From Spirosoma terrae (GTDB lineage Bacteria > Bacteroidota > Bacteroidia > Cytophagales > Spirosomataceae): a stretch of 64,000 nucleotides of DNA. The notes below the pieces were generated by a model. That model saw only the letters and a list, made by a program, of their open reading frames with translations. It was not told the origin of the DNA and did not search any database. This document shows, one piece after another, positions 15,953 through 27,522 of the stretch (the stretch's first letter is position 1; every line of letters begins with the position of its first letter). The position numbers were made by a program, and so were the translations under genes. Location: NCBI RefSeq assembly GCF_010435915.1, contig NZ_JAAFZH010000002.1:434001-498000 (forward strand), written 5' to 3'.

Positions 15953-18220
15953 GTGCCTTCATGGCGTATTATGGACCATATTTTTCCTTACTTTCGTTCT
16001 ATAATTCTACTACGTATTTCCCCGGTGAAACTGCTTCCTATTCTGGTCATTGCCCTTTTTCTGAAAAGTGCGCCAGAGCTCTATGCCCAGAAAAAAAATG
16101 AATCGTATCAGCTTCATATTAGTCAGGCCACATCGCCCATCGTTGTCGATGGATTAGTTGAGGAACCGGCGTGGCAGGCTGCCGAAGTAGCCAATAATTT
16201 CTGGATGGTTCTCCCTATGGATACGAGTCGGGCCCGTGTTCGAACGGATGTTCGGATGACCTACGATGCGCAGCATATTTACCTGAGTGCGATTTGTTAT
16301 CATGGGTACGTAGAGGGGCCTTACATTGTTGAGTCGCTACGTCGCGACTGGGCTTTTTCGAAAAACGACAATTTCATTTTCTTCATCGATACCTTTGATG
16401 ACCAGACCAATGGTTTCACGTTTGGTACGAATGCGGCCGGAGCGCAGTGGGATGGTTTATTGTATGAGGGCAGTAAGGCAAATTTGAGTTGGGATAATAA
16501 ATGGACATCAGTCGTCCGAAATTATCCCGATCGTTACGTATTGGAACTGGCCATCCCATTTAAAACGATTCGGTACAAAAAAGGCATAACCCGCTGGGGA
16601 ATCAACTTTAGCCGGCAGGATTTAAAGACAACCGAGAAATCGTCCTGGACGCCTATTCAGCGTCAATTTCCGACCGCTTCATTGGCTTATACGGGTGTGC
16701 TGGTCTGGGATCAGCCTCCACCGCAGCCAGGCCCCAACATCTCCATTATTCCGTATGCGCTAACGGGGTTAACACGTAGCTACGAAGAAAAAACGCCTAC
16801 GCAAACCCGCTTTGACGCAGGGTTGGATGCTAAAGTCGCTGTTACGTCGTCGTTGAATCTGGACCTGACGGTTAACCCCGATTTTTCGCAGGTTGATGTT
16901 GATCAGCAAGTGACGAATCTGGATCGGTATGAGCTGTTTTTTCCTGAAAAGCGCCAGTTTTTTCTGGAAAACGGTGACCAGTTTACCAACTTCGGCTATG
17001 CGACCATTCGCCCGTTTTTTAGTCGGCGGATTGGTTTGGGAGGGGTTCCGATTCGGTTTGGGGCTCGGTTGAGCGGAAAGCTTAATAAAGACTGGCGAAT
17101 TGGCGTGATGGATATGCAAACGGGTCGGGTAGAAGACAGTGGTTTACCGGCTCAGAATTTTGCGGTGGTTGCGTTGCAACGACGTATATTTTCCCGGTCG
17201 AATATTGGCTTTCTGTTTGTCAATAAAGAGTCATTGGCCTATGAGCCCGCCGTCGACAAACCTCGGTATTCGCGATACAACCGGAACTTCGGGCTGGAAT
17301 ATAACCTGGCGTCCTCCAATAACCTCTGGAGCGGAAAGTTGCTGTATGTGAAGTCGTTCAGCCCGGAGCAATCCGGGAAAGATGCCGTCTATGCGGCTAA
17401 TCTGCAATACAATAGTCGTCGTTGGCTACTTAGCGGGCAATACGAAGCGGTTGGGACAAACTATACCGCCGAGGCAGGATATGTGCCCCGGCGAGGCTAC
17501 GAGCGGGCAGCGGCAACAGTAGGCTATACGTTTATTCCGACGGGTGGTTCGGTGTTGACGCATGGACCAACGTTGACATCCTTTTATTTCTTTGATGCCT
17601 CTGGGAAACAGAGTGATAATGAAAGCTACCTGAGTTATGCCGTTACGTTCCGTAGTAAAAGTGTCCTGACGGCCTGGGCTTCGACCGATTTTGTTCGCTT
17701 ACTCCAGCCTTTCGATCCAACCAATTCGGGTCGTGAAACCCTGGCGACTAATTCGGAGCATCGGTGGAAAGCCTGGGGAACGCAGTTCGTGTCAAAGCCT
17801 CAGAGTTTGTTTACATATGGATTTTCTACCCGCTATGGGGGCTACTATGTGGATGGGACTCGTTTGAACGTTACGGCAGACATCGGTTATCGTTTTCAGC
17901 CTTATGTTAGTCTGGCAGCCAATATTAACTACAACGATATACGATTGCCGTCGCCCTGGGGCAAAACGACGTTCTGGCTGGTTGGACCACGTTTCGATCT
18001 GACCATGACCAATACGCTCTATCTGACAACTTTTTTGCAGTATAACGAACAGGTCAAGAATATGAATCTCAACGCCAGGGTTCAGTGGCGTTACAAACCT
18101 GCTTCCGATCTCTTCATTGTCTACACGGATAATTATCTGCCTAACATGGGTGAACCCGGAATTTTCTCCGTCAAGAATCGGGCGTTGGTTATCAAGTTTA
18201 CCTATTGGTGGAATGTCTGA
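15953..18220 (+). CDS. DUF5916-type outer-membrane protein with CBM9-like N-terminal domain
   Basis: 755 residues from the first ATG; an ATG at 15971 is also possible. A hydrophobic leader ends near AQKKN (about residue 46). Residues about 55-230 resemble a family 9 carbohydrate-binding-like domain (PIVVDGLVEEPAWQAA, DAQHIYLSAICY, LELAIPFKTIRY). The rest is barrel-like with the DUF5916 signature LDLTVNPDFSQVDVDQQ and FFPEKRQFFLENGDQF. Such proteins are frequent in Bacteroidota, often beside exported peptidases, as here after the M14 carboxypeptidase; their function is not established. Confidence 0.85.
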   Translation: MPSWRIMDHIFPYFRSIILLRISPVKLLPILVIALFLKSAPELYAQKKNESYQLHISQATSPIVVDGLVEEPAWQAAEVANNFWMVLPMDTSRARVRTDVRMTYDAQHIYLSAICYHGYVEGPYIVESLRRDWAFSKNDNFIFFIDTFDDQTNGFTFGTNAAGAQWDGLLYEGSKANLSWDNKWTSVVRNYPDRYVLELAIPFKTIRYKKGITRWGINFSRQDLKTTEKSSWTPIQRQFPTASLAYTGVLVWDQPPPQPGPNISIIPYALTGLTRSYEEKTPTQTRFDAGLDAKVAVTSSLNLDLTVNPDFSQVDVDQQVTNLDRYELFFPEKRQFFLENGDQFTNFGYATIRPFFSRRIGLGGVPIRFGARLSGKLNKDWRIGVMDMQTGRVEDSGLPAQNFAVVALQRRIFSRSNIGFLFVNKESLAYEPAVDKPRYSRYNRNFGLEYNLASSNNLWSGKLLYVKSFSPEQSGKDAVYAANLQYNSRRWLLSGQYEAVGTNYTAEAGYVPRRGYERAAATVGYTFIPTGGSVLTHGPTLTSFYFFDASGKQSDNESYLSYAVTFRSKSVLTAWASTDFVRLLQPFDPTNSGRETLATNSEHRWKAWGTQFVSKPQSLFTYGFSTRYGGYYVDGTRLNVTADIGYRFQPYVSLAANINYNDIRLPSPWGKTTFWLVGPRFDLTMTNTLYLTTFLQYNEQVKNMNLNARVQWRYKPASDLFIVYTDNYLPNMGEPGIFSVKNRALVIKFTYWWNV

Positions 18221-18317
18221 CGATCAGCATTTAGAACAAAGCGTTCTGCTGATGGTTAAATGAGCAGTTATCCCAAAAGTGGGGTATTTATTTGCTACAC
18301 AAAAACAACCAGCGTTT

Positions 18318-18506
18318 ATGAAAACCTTACTGCGAATTCTGCCAATTACCTGCGTCGCGCTCTTTCTGACCGTTTTTCTGACAAGTTGTGAGCTGGTCGG
18401 CGATATATTTAAGACGGGTGTCTGGACTGGTGTCATATTAGTTGTGCTTGGTATAGGAGTCGTGATCTGGCTTGTATCCAGACTATTCGGCGGGGGTAGA
18501 AACTGA
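18318..18506 (+). CDS. Small membrane lipoprotein
   Basis: 62 residues from the ATG at 18318. MKTLLRILPITCVALFLTVF is a signal segment, the lipobox is LTSC (Cys near residue 24), and a second hydrophobic helix (TGVILVVLGIGVVIWLV) follows, ending in the basic tail RLFGGGRN. An upstream in-frame extension from 18279 lacks signal character. Related small proteins occur in Cytophagales; sometimes annotated with enzyme names, but 62 residues cannot hold a catalytic domain. Function unknown. Confidence 0.7.
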   Translation: MKTLLRILPITCVALFLTVFLTSCELVGDIFKTGVWTGVILVVLGIGVVIWLVSRLFGGGRN

Positions 18507-18531
18507 CCTTTCCTTATACCATCTTGTTTTG

Positions 18532-18563
18532 ATGCGACCTCCGACCCGAGGTCGCATTTTTTT
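18532..18563 (+). terminator. Intrinsic terminator
   Basis: ATGCGACCTC pairs with GAGGTCGCAT around a 6-base loop and is followed by seven T residues, 25 bases after the small lipoprotein gene. Confidence 0.88.
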
Positions 18564-18653
18564 GTATTATATCAATATAGATTAGTTTAAATTGTTGTGT
18601 TCGTTTCGGTGATCTAGTATATTTAAGCCATAGGTCATCAACTCAGAAAGGTT

Positions 18654-19232
18654 ATGCGTAAATGGTTACTGTTTCTAGTACTGCTGTCTTCCGGCTCTTA
18701 TGCTCAGGATTCAACACAGGTAGTCCACTATCTTGACAAGAGCGTCTGGCGGGTCGAGTTTTTTGGGCCGGGTGTTATTAACGAAAGTCGCCTGGGAAAA
18801 AACACTACGTTCGTTTCGCAGTTCCGCTTTATAGCCAACGGCGCTTATGAAAAGAATTCCTCGATAGGGGGAGGCAACGAATCACGGTCTGCCATAAAGG
18901 TTTACCCACAATTGTCAGGGGCCGGTCGGTACTATTATAATTTTGTCCGTAGACTAGAGCGGGGGAAATCGATTCGGTATAATTCAGGCAATTATATTAG
19001 CACGAAGCTACTGTATACGCTTCCTGCCATAATCGAAACCTCTTCGGGCGGCTTACAGGCTCCTGATGTCCAGGGCGTATCGGTGCAGGCACTTTGGGGG
19101 TTTCAACGAACGTACCGCCGGAATTTTTACCTGAATCTGGAATTAGGGTTAGGCGTGAATACGTATTCCAGCGAGCCATTGGGCGGGGCTGCTTATTTTA
19201 CGCTGGGTTATACGTTTCCTAAACGTTCATAA
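18654..19232 (+). CDS. Putative outer-membrane beta-barrel protein, function unknown
   Basis: 192 residues with a signal peptide (MRKWLLFLVLLSSGSYAQ). The mature part alternates aromatic and polar residues in strand-like blocks (FVSQFRFIANGAY, GAGRYYYNF, YISTKLLYTLPAI, VQALWGFQRTY, FYLNLELGLGVNTY, AAYFTLGYTF), the pattern of a small beta-barrel. The gene stands alone between two strong terminators. No specific family could be assigned. Confidence 0.65.
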   Translation: MRKWLLFLVLLSSGSYAQDSTQVVHYLDKSVWRVEFFGPGVINESRLGKNTTFVSQFRFIANGAYEKNSSIGGGNESRSAIKVYPQLSGAGRYYYNFVRRLERGKSIRYNSGNYISTKLLYTLPAIIETSSGGLQAPDVQGVSVQALWGFQRTYRRNFYLNLELGLGVNTYSSEPLGGAAYFTLGYTFPKRS

Positions 19233-19274
19233 TAAGAAAACCGGCCTGTTCGCAAACAGGCCGGTTTTCTTATT
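19231..19274. terminator. Bidirectional terminator, 20-bp perfect stem
   Basis: AATAAGAAAACCGGCCTGTT pairs perfectly with its complement around a 4-base loop, overlapping the last bases of the upstream stop codon. A and T tracts on both sides let it serve both convergent genes. Confidence 0.9.
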
Positions 19275-19290
19275 ACGGTATAGTTATTCG

Positions 19291-20187
19291 TTAGGCAACC
19301 AGTTCCAGCAGCCCATCGCGCTGAAGAACAGCCTTCTGGCGTTCGCTCAGGTCGTCCGAGGCTTTCATAAGCGGCAGCCGAACTTCATTGGAAATCAGGC
19401 CTAAAATGTCCATAATATTTTTTACGCCAACCGGGTTGCCTTCTTCGTACAGAAGCGGATCGATACGTAGGAAGTGCCCCAGTTCTTTCTGCGCGAAGCG
19501 GAAGTCGCCCTGAAGAGCGGCTTCGATAATGCCCGAAAATTTCGTCGGAAACGCATTGGCAATAACCGACATTACGCCAACACCACCAATGCTGATGATG
19601 GGGACGGCCTGAACATCGTCGCCAGAAATTAGCAGGAAGTCGTCGGGTTTGTCGCGGGCGATCTCCATGCACTGCTCGATAACGCAGGAGGCTTCTTTAA
19701 CACCGATTATGTTTGGATGCTGCGCTAATTCACAGATTGTTTCGGCGCTCATATTGATGCCTGTCCGGAACGGAATATTATACAGAATAACGGGTACCGG
19801 ACTGGCATCGGCAACGCGCGTAAAATGCTCAATAACGCCCCGTTTCCCTGGTTTGTTGTAATACGGGCATACCGACAGAATGGCATCTACACCATTGAAA
19901 TCGATATCGTTCATACCGGCTACTACGTCAGACGTAACGTTGCCGCCGACACCAAAGACGATAGGAAGGTTCTTCGGATTATTTTCCTTCAGGTACTCCA
20001 GCAACTGTTTCTTCTCCTGTTTCGTCACCGTTGGCGATTCGCCGGTGGTACCCTGGAGGACTATGTAGCGCACGCCCCCTTCTGAGACGTGACGGATAAC
20101 GCGGCCAAAGCCGTCGAAATCAATTGACTGGTCAGTGTTAAACGGTGTCACAATGGCGACGCCAACACCATGGAATTTAGTGTCCAT
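19291..20187 (-). CDS. dapA: 4-hydroxy-tetrahydrodipicolinate synthase
   Basis: 298 residues. DapA condenses pyruvate with aspartate semialdehyde at the first committed step of lysine and diaminopimelate synthesis, which feeds peptidoglycan. Visible motifs are GTTGESPTV (substrate Thr47/Thr48), YNIPFRTG with catalytic Tyr136, and IGVKEASC with Schiff-base Lys164. Length and spacing match the family. It is a single cytosolic gene, divergent from a lipoprotein gene and convergent with the barrel-protein gene. Confusion with related N-acetylneuraminate lyases is possible, but the Tyr/Arg/Thr pattern favours DapA. Confidence 0.93.
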   Translation of the reverse strand: MDTKFHGVGVAIVTPFNTDQSIDFDGFGRVIRHVSEGGVRYIVLQGTTGESPTVTKQEKKQLLEYLKENNPKNLPIVFGVGGNVTSDVVAGMNDIDFNGVDAILSVCPYYNKPGKRGVIEHFTRVADASPVPVILYNIPFRTGINMSAETICELAQHPNIIGVKEASCVIEQCMEIARDKPDDFLLISGDDVQAVPIISIGGVGVMSVIANAFPTKFSGIIEAALQGDFRFAQKELGHFLRIDPLLYEEGNPVGVKNIMDILGLISNEVRLPLMKASDDLSERQKAVLQRDGLLELVA

Positions 20188-20253
20188 TATTGGAAACAGG
20201 AGTTTATTACCACAAAGTTACGGGAATTGAATGGGAAAATTTATGTAAATCCG

Positions 20254-20283
20254 CGAACCATTACAACGATGTTAAATGGTTCG
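20254..20283. promoter_or_regulatory. Palindrome in the divergent dapA/lipoprotein region
   Basis: CGAACCATT and AATGGTTCG form a perfect 9-bp inverted repeat with a 12-base spacer, ending 20 bases before the lipoprotein start and 67 bases upstream of dapA. It could be an operator or a leader hairpin; nothing decides between them. Confidence 0.35.
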
Positions 20284-20302
20284 GAGTCTAGTTTTTTAAA
20301 TT

Positions 20303-20821
20303 TTGATGGCGATGCGGCTACTTATTGTTCTTTTCATCATCACTGGCTTGGCGGGTTGTAAGCAGGAGGATGCTCTTCCCCTGGTCAATAGTACCATTAT
20401 TGAGGTGAAAAGCCAGGCAAGCTGGCAAACAGAACGCCTGGATGATACGTATGTCATTCAATTTCCTAGCGACTACAAAGGGGGAATTGGCCCTACGATT
20501 GAAGGACCGGAATTTAGTCTGGTCAGAAATGATCAGCGCGCTTATTTTTTGGGAGCGGGTGCTCTTTCAGGTGCAGCTACGCCGTTAGCAACTCCGCTGC
20601 CCGAGCGCATCAATCTGGGCAACGTAGTGCTGGATCGATTGGTAACGCTACGTCGCGATGGGCAAACACAGGGCTTATTTTATTATGCCGAACAACCTAA
20701 AACCTGGGGGCGGTTGTATTTGCTCAAGGACGGTCAGTTTGGCTATAGCATGACCGTCCAGTACAATATCGAACTGCACCGCGAAGTTTTAGGTATTCTG
20801 CAAACCATTCAGCCTCGATAA
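20303..20821 (+). CDS. Lipoprotein of unknown function
   Basis: 172 residues (an ATG three codons later, at 20312, is equally likely). MRLLIVLFIITGLAGC is a type II signal with lipobox LAGC. The mature part has no recognised domain; it alternates short strands (WQTERLDDTYVIQFPSDY, FSLVRNDQRAYFLGAG) and may be a small beta-sandwich. It is divergent from dapA and its end lies 12 bases from the end of ligA on the other strand, with no visible terminator between. Confidence 0.65.
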   Translation: MMAMRLLIVLFIITGLAGCKQEDALPLVNSTIIEVKSQASWQTERLDDTYVIQFPSDYKGGIGPTIEGPEFSLVRNDQRAYFLGAGALSGAATPLATPLPERINLGNVVLDRLVTLRRDGQTQGLFYYAEQPKTWGRLYLLKDGQFGYSMTVQYNIELHREVLGILQTIQPR

Positions 20822-20833
20822 GTCGTCACGGAT

Positions 20834-23145
<2,312 letters not shown>

Positions 23146-23817
23146 ATGATTCAGCCATTCGTCGCCCCTTCGCTACTTGCCGCAGATTTTTCCAATCTGC
23201 AACGAGATCTGGAACTGATAAATCGTAGCGAAGCCGATTATCTGCACTTCGACGTAATGGATGGCGAGTTTGTTCCCAATATTTCGTTTGGCTTTCCGAT
23301 TCTTCAGGCTGTTCGCCAGCACTGCCAGAAACCGGTAGATGTTCACCTGATGATTGTGGAGCCAGATCGTTATATCGATGCCTTTGCAGAAGGAGGTGCA
23401 TCGGTCATTCATGTGCATTATGAGGCCTGCACACATTTACACCGTACGCTTACGCATATTCGTGAGGTAGGCTGTAAGGCTGGTGTAGCTCTAAATCCGC
23501 ACACGCCGGTTAGCCTGCTGGAAGACGTACTGGAGCAAATCGACGTAGTACTCATTATGTCAGTTAATCCGGGCTTTGGCGGGCAGTCGTTTATTCCTCA
23601 TACGTATCAGAAAATAAGAAAGCTGAAGCAACTTATACGCGCCAGCCAGACCTCCACGCTAATTGAAGTGGATGGGGGCGTCGGTATGAAAAATGCATCG
23701 GCACTTGTGGAGGCCGGAACCGATATACTGGTGGCGGGTAGCTCCGTTTTTGGCGCTGATGACCCGCAGGATGCCATCCGACAGTTAAAAAATAGCCATA
23801 GACCTATGGAAGCCTGA
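23146..23817 (+). CDS. rpe: Ribulose-phosphate 3-epimerase
   Basis: 223 residues. The enzyme interconverts ribulose 5-phosphate and xylulose 5-phosphate in the pentose phosphate pathway. The TIM-barrel metal and acid/base residues are visible: His34 and Asp36 in LHFDVMDG, His67 in VDVHLMIV, and Asp176 in IEVDGGVG. The phosphate-binding loop is MSVNPGFGGQSF, and ILVAGSSVFG closes the barrel. The next plus-strand gene, a GH13 lipoprotein, starts 52 bases later. Confidence 0.96.
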   Translation: MIQPFVAPSLLAADFSNLQRDLELINRSEADYLHFDVMDGEFVPNISFGFPILQAVRQHCQKPVDVHLMIVEPDRYIDAFAEGGASVIHVHYEACTHLHRTLTHIREVGCKAGVALNPHTPVSLLEDVLEQIDVVLIMSVNPGFGGQSFIPHTYQKIRKLKQLIRASQTSTLIEVDGGVGMKNASALVEAGTDILVAGSSVFGADDPQDAIRQLKNSHRPMEA

Positions 23818-23869
23818 ATAGAACCTGACAACACCTAACACTTAACCGACTCTGCCGCAGACTGTACTT

Positions 23870-25273
23870 ATGAAGAAATTATATCTGGTCGTTACGTTCA
23901 GCCTATTGTGGTTGACGATGGCCTGTCGTGAAAATAAAAAATCAGAAGCGACCTCTTCTTCCGAAGATACAACAACTGCGGTTGCTCCGACGGCTCCGGA
24001 ATGGGCTCGCAACGCCACCATCTACGAAGTAAATGTTCGTCAGTTTTCGAAGGAAGGTACGCTTAAGGCAGTAGAAGCTCAACTTCCTCGTCTGAAAGAA
24101 CTAGGCGTAGATATTGTCTGGCTGATGCCTATTTTTCCGGTTAGTCAAACAAATAAAAAAGGTACGCTGGGGAGCCCATATGCCGTTGCTGACTACAAAT
24201 CGGTGAACCCCGATTATGGAACGCTGGCCGATTTCAAGTCATTGGTTACCCGTGCCCATGCGCTTGGTTTACGGGTTATTCTGGACTGGGTGCCCAACCA
24301 TACCGGGTGGGATCATACATGGATAAAAGAACACCCAAACTGGTATACCAAGATCAAAGGAAAAATGACGGTTCCGCTTGATCCAAAAACAGGCAAGGCG
24401 ACAGACTGGACCGATGTCGCCGATTTGGATTATACTAACCCGGACATGCGGATTGGCATGATGGACGCCATGAAATACTGGCTGGTGGAATACGATATTG
24501 ATGGTTATCGTTGCGACGTAGCCGGATACGTACCGGACGATTTCTGGGCGCAGCTACGGCCTGAACTTGATAAGATTAAGCCCGTATTTATGCTCGCCGA
24601 ATGGGAAGACGACCCCGACCAGTTTAAGACCTGTTTTAACGCCAACTACGGCTGGGCCATGTTTACCATGATGAAAGCCATTGCCAAGGGCGAACGACCC
24701 GCCAGCAGTCTCGATACGTTACGGGCAAGCAATCAACGGCGTTTCCCGAAATGGTACTATCAAATGATTTTTACTCAGAATCATGACGAAAATACCAACA
24801 ATGGTACGCTCGATGAAACATTTGGTCCGTCGGCTGATGCGTTTATTGTGCTGAGTAGTACGCTGGAGGGAATGCCACTGGTTTATAATGGCATGGAGTC
24901 GAATCTGAATAAGCGACTGGCTTTTTTTGAAAAAGACACGATTTCCTGGGGTACCTATTCAAAAAGCGAATTCTTTAAAATGTTGCTGACGCTCAAACAT
25001 CGGAATAGGGCCTTATGGAATGGGCTCGCTGGTGGGCAGGCTGAAAAAATCGTGACCGATCGGGATGATAAGATTTATGCGTTTACCCGCCAACGGGACA
25101 GTGATCGCGTAACCGTGATTCTGAATCTGAGTAACGAGCCTCAAACGTTTAGACTAACCGGTGAGGGTTACGAAGGGGTCTATACAGAAATATTTAGTCG
25201 CCAATCAATCGAACTTCACCCAGAAATGTCCCTTACGCTCAAACCCTGGGAGTATAAAGTCTTAACCAATTAA
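23870..25273 (+). CDS. Alpha-amylase family (GH13) lipoprotein
   Basis: 467 residues. The type II signal ends at Cys19 (LTMAC), so the enzyme is membrane-anchored, probably in the periplasm or on the outer membrane. GH13 regions are in order: I DWVPNHTGWDH, II DGYRCDVAG with nucleophile Asp216, III MLAEWED with acid/base Glu244, and IV TQNHDEN with Asp306. The C-terminal beta-domain (VTVILNLSNEPQTFRL) is present. It acts on alpha-glucans such as starch oligosaccharides. Placement beside rpe and an OmpA-type gene gives no hint of a dedicated starch locus, as no SusCD pair is adjacent. Confidence 0.93.
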   Translation: MKKLYLVVTFSLLWLTMACRENKKSEATSSSEDTTTAVAPTAPEWARNATIYEVNVRQFSKEGTLKAVEAQLPRLKELGVDIVWLMPIFPVSQTNKKGTLGSPYAVADYKSVNPDYGTLADFKSLVTRAHALGLRVILDWVPNHTGWDHTWIKEHPNWYTKIKGKMTVPLDPKTGKATDWTDVADLDYTNPDMRIGMMDAMKYWLVEYDIDGYRCDVAGYVPDDFWAQLRPELDKIKPVFMLAEWEDDPDQFKTCFNANYGWAMFTMMKAIAKGERPASSLDTLRASNQRRFPKWYYQMIFTQNHDENTNNGTLDETFGPSADAFIVLSSTLEGMPLVYNGMESNLNKRLAFFEKDTISWGTYSKSEFFKMLLTLKHRNRALWNGLAGGQAEKIVTDRDDKIYAFTRQRDSDRVTVILNLSNEPQTFRLTGEGYEGVYTEIFSRQSIELHPEMSLTLKPWEYKVLTN

Positions 25274-25383
25274 GTTTTTTGTATTTTTCCTCCTACAATC
25301 TAAACTAGCATTTTAAAGTTTAATGATTGGCGCTGCATTCGCTTGACTGTAGCGTCTGCTACGGCTATTTTACTTACTTGTTC

Positions 25384-27492
25384 ATGTTTATGAGTGCTCG
25401 GAGTATCTTATCTGGCTTTCTGGGAATAATGGTCGGGACGACCTGTTTGGCTCAATCAGTTGGATCGCGCTCCGCCGAACCTCAAAAAGGGGCTGCCAGG
25501 CAGGCACAAACTACGGCGCACGTACTGTGGGCCAACCGGGTCGTTGGTGTATCGTCAGAAAAAAAGCTCGATTCGAATGGCGAGCAATACAAAGCGTCGC
25601 AGGCATTAGGTAAGCCCAACAAACTTCCTCAGCTAGGTGAGAGTCCGGCGGCCTGGTCGCCCAGAGGCAGTGATGGAAGCGAGGATGAATGGATTCATGT
25701 AGGCTTCGAAAAACCAATCACGATACGTCAGATTATAGTTGGCGAAAACGTAAATCCGGGTGCGGTGGTGCAGGTGCTGGTAATTGACCAGAAAGGGAAA
25801 GAGCATCAGGTATATAAGATTGAAAAATCGTCACCGCGCCAGGAGCCTCTCCTAAAGATTCTGGTGGCTGATTCGGCGTTGATCGCCGATCAGGTAAAGG
25901 TTGTGATCAATGGATCAGTGATACCCGGACCGAATCAGATCGATGCTATCGGCATTTCTGATGAAACAAAGTCCGTGACGGCCGGCATCAACGTATCGAA
26001 GGATACGCCTAAGGAAATAGTAAAAGAGAACCTCGGCAAAACAGTCAATTCGACTGGGCAGGAGGTGGCACCTGTTATCTCGCCCGATGGACGAACGCTC
26101 TATTTTACCCGTAATTTTAATAAGGCAAATATTGGTAGCGCTGATCATCAGGATGTTTGGTATTCAACCTACGAATCGGGGTCGTCGGGTAATCCGGCAG
26201 GCTGGAGCGAAGCTGTTAATGTTGGGCCACCTATTAACAATGGGGGCGATAACGCCATCAGTGGACTTTCTCCTGACGGACGAACGGCTTACCTGATCAA
26301 TATTTATCGTCCCGACGGCGGATTGACATTCGGTATATCGAAATCAACCAAAACCCGTCAGGGGTGGTCGCAGCCCGTTGAGTGTAAGATTGCGGACAAT
26401 TACAATCTTCATGAAAAACACCAGCTGGAGTTTTGTGTATCGCCCGACGGCAAGTCGATTATTCTGGCGGTTCAGCGCAAAGATACCCAGGGCAATCGCG
26501 ATTTATACGTAGCCCATCAACTGCCTGATAAAACCTGGGCTGCTCCCGTTTCGTTAGGGCCTGTCGTCAATACGTCCGACTTCGAAAGTTCTCCGTTTTT
26601 GGCCGCTGATGGCCGAACTCTTTATTTTACGTCAGGCGGTCATCCCGGCTACGGTAACGGCGATATTTTCGTAACACGCCGACTTGATGATTCCTGGACG
26701 AACTGGAGCGAGCCCGAAAATCTGGGGCCTGCCATCAATACGCCCGAATGGGACGGTTATTTTACGATCCCGGCCTCCGGCGATTATGCCTATTTGAGTT
26801 CAAGGGCAGGTTCGATGGGGGAAGATGATATATTTCGCCTGAAATTGTATCCGGCCATCAAACCAGATCCTGTGGCTATTATATCCGGGCAGGTGCTGGA
26901 TTCGAAGAGCAAAAAACCCGTAGCGTCTGAAGTCATTTCTAATCTGGCCGATGATAACAAAGAGACCGCTAAAGTAGACTATGACCCCGAAACGGGCGAG
27001 TATAAACTGATTCTGCCTACTCAGAAAGTATACACACTGAAAGCCATCAAAGACGGTTATTTCCCGGCAACCGAAACAATCGATTTAAGCAAAGACAAAC
27101 GTTTTCGCGACATCAAGCGTAATTTATTGATGGTTAAGATTGAAGCCGGACAAAAAATTACCATGCGTGACGTACTGTTTGAGCAAAGCCAGTTTACCCT
27201 GTTGCCCGGCGCTAATGCTGAGTTAGACCGTATCGTTGCTATGCTAACCCAATACCCCGAGATGGAGATTATGATCGAAGGCCATACCGACAATCAGGGC
27301 GACTGGGAACCGAATATGAAACTATCGGCCGATCGGGTTCAGGCGGTAAAAGAGTATTTAATCGGGAAGGGCATTACCGAAAATCGTATCCAGACAAAAG
27401 CCTGGGGACCGAGTAAACCCATTGCCAGTAATGAAACCGAAGATAAACGCAAACTAAACCGCCGGGTAGAATTCACGATTCTGAAGCTATAA
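25384..27492 (+). CDS. PD40-repeat OmpA-family protein
   Basis: 702 residues from the ATG at 25384 (25390 is also possible); a longer TTG-started frame adds a segment unlike a signal peptide. Order of parts: signal peptide ending CLAQ; a discoidin-like domain (about 50-190); PD40 beta-propeller blades with recurring SPDGRTLYFTRN-like motifs (about 220-490); a carboxypeptidase-regulatory-like beta-sandwich (about 500-580); and a C-terminal OmpA peptidoglycan-binding domain (IEGHTDNQGDWEPN, LSADRVQAVKEYL, NRRVEF). It should link an outer-membrane or secreted complex to peptidoglycan. Related proteins appear near type IX secretion genes, but none are present here. Confidence 0.9.
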   Translation: MFMSARSILSGFLGIMVGTTCLAQSVGSRSAEPQKGAARQAQTTAHVLWANRVVGVSSEKKLDSNGEQYKASQALGKPNKLPQLGESPAAWSPRGSDGSEDEWIHVGFEKPITIRQIIVGENVNPGAVVQVLVIDQKGKEHQVYKIEKSSPRQEPLLKILVADSALIADQVKVVINGSVIPGPNQIDAIGISDETKSVTAGINVSKDTPKEIVKENLGKTVNSTGQEVAPVISPDGRTLYFTRNFNKANIGSADHQDVWYSTYESGSSGNPAGWSEAVNVGPPINNGGDNAISGLSPDGRTAYLINIYRPDGGLTFGISKSTKTRQGWSQPVECKIADNYNLHEKHQLEFCVSPDGKSIILAVQRKDTQGNRDLYVAHQLPDKTWAAPVSLGPVVNTSDFESSPFLAADGRTLYFTSGGHPGYGNGDIFVTRRLDDSWTNWSEPENLGPAINTPEWDGYFTIPASGDYAYLSSRAGSMGEDDIFRLKLYPAIKPDPVAIISGQVLDSKSKKPVASEVISNLADDNKETAKVDYDPETGEYKLILPTQKVYTLKAIKDGYFPATETIDLSKDKRFRDIKRNLLMVKIEAGQKITMRDVLFEQSQFTLLPGANAELDRIVAMLTQYPEMEIMIEGHTDNQGDWEPNMKLSADRVQAVKEYLIGKGITENRIQTKAWGPSKPIASNETEDKRKLNRRVEFTILKL

Positions 27493-27509
27493 GAACTCGA
27501 ATTTTGCGC

Positions 27510-27517
27510 TAGTTTTG
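27510..27517 (+). promoter_or_regulatory. Possible -7 box directly before the GT-C gene
   Basis: TAGTTTTG matches TAnnTTTG and ends 5 bases before the ATG at 27523. If used, the transcript would be leaderless or nearly so. A missing -33 box keeps confidence low. Confidence 0.3.
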
Positions 27518-27522
27518 CCGCA

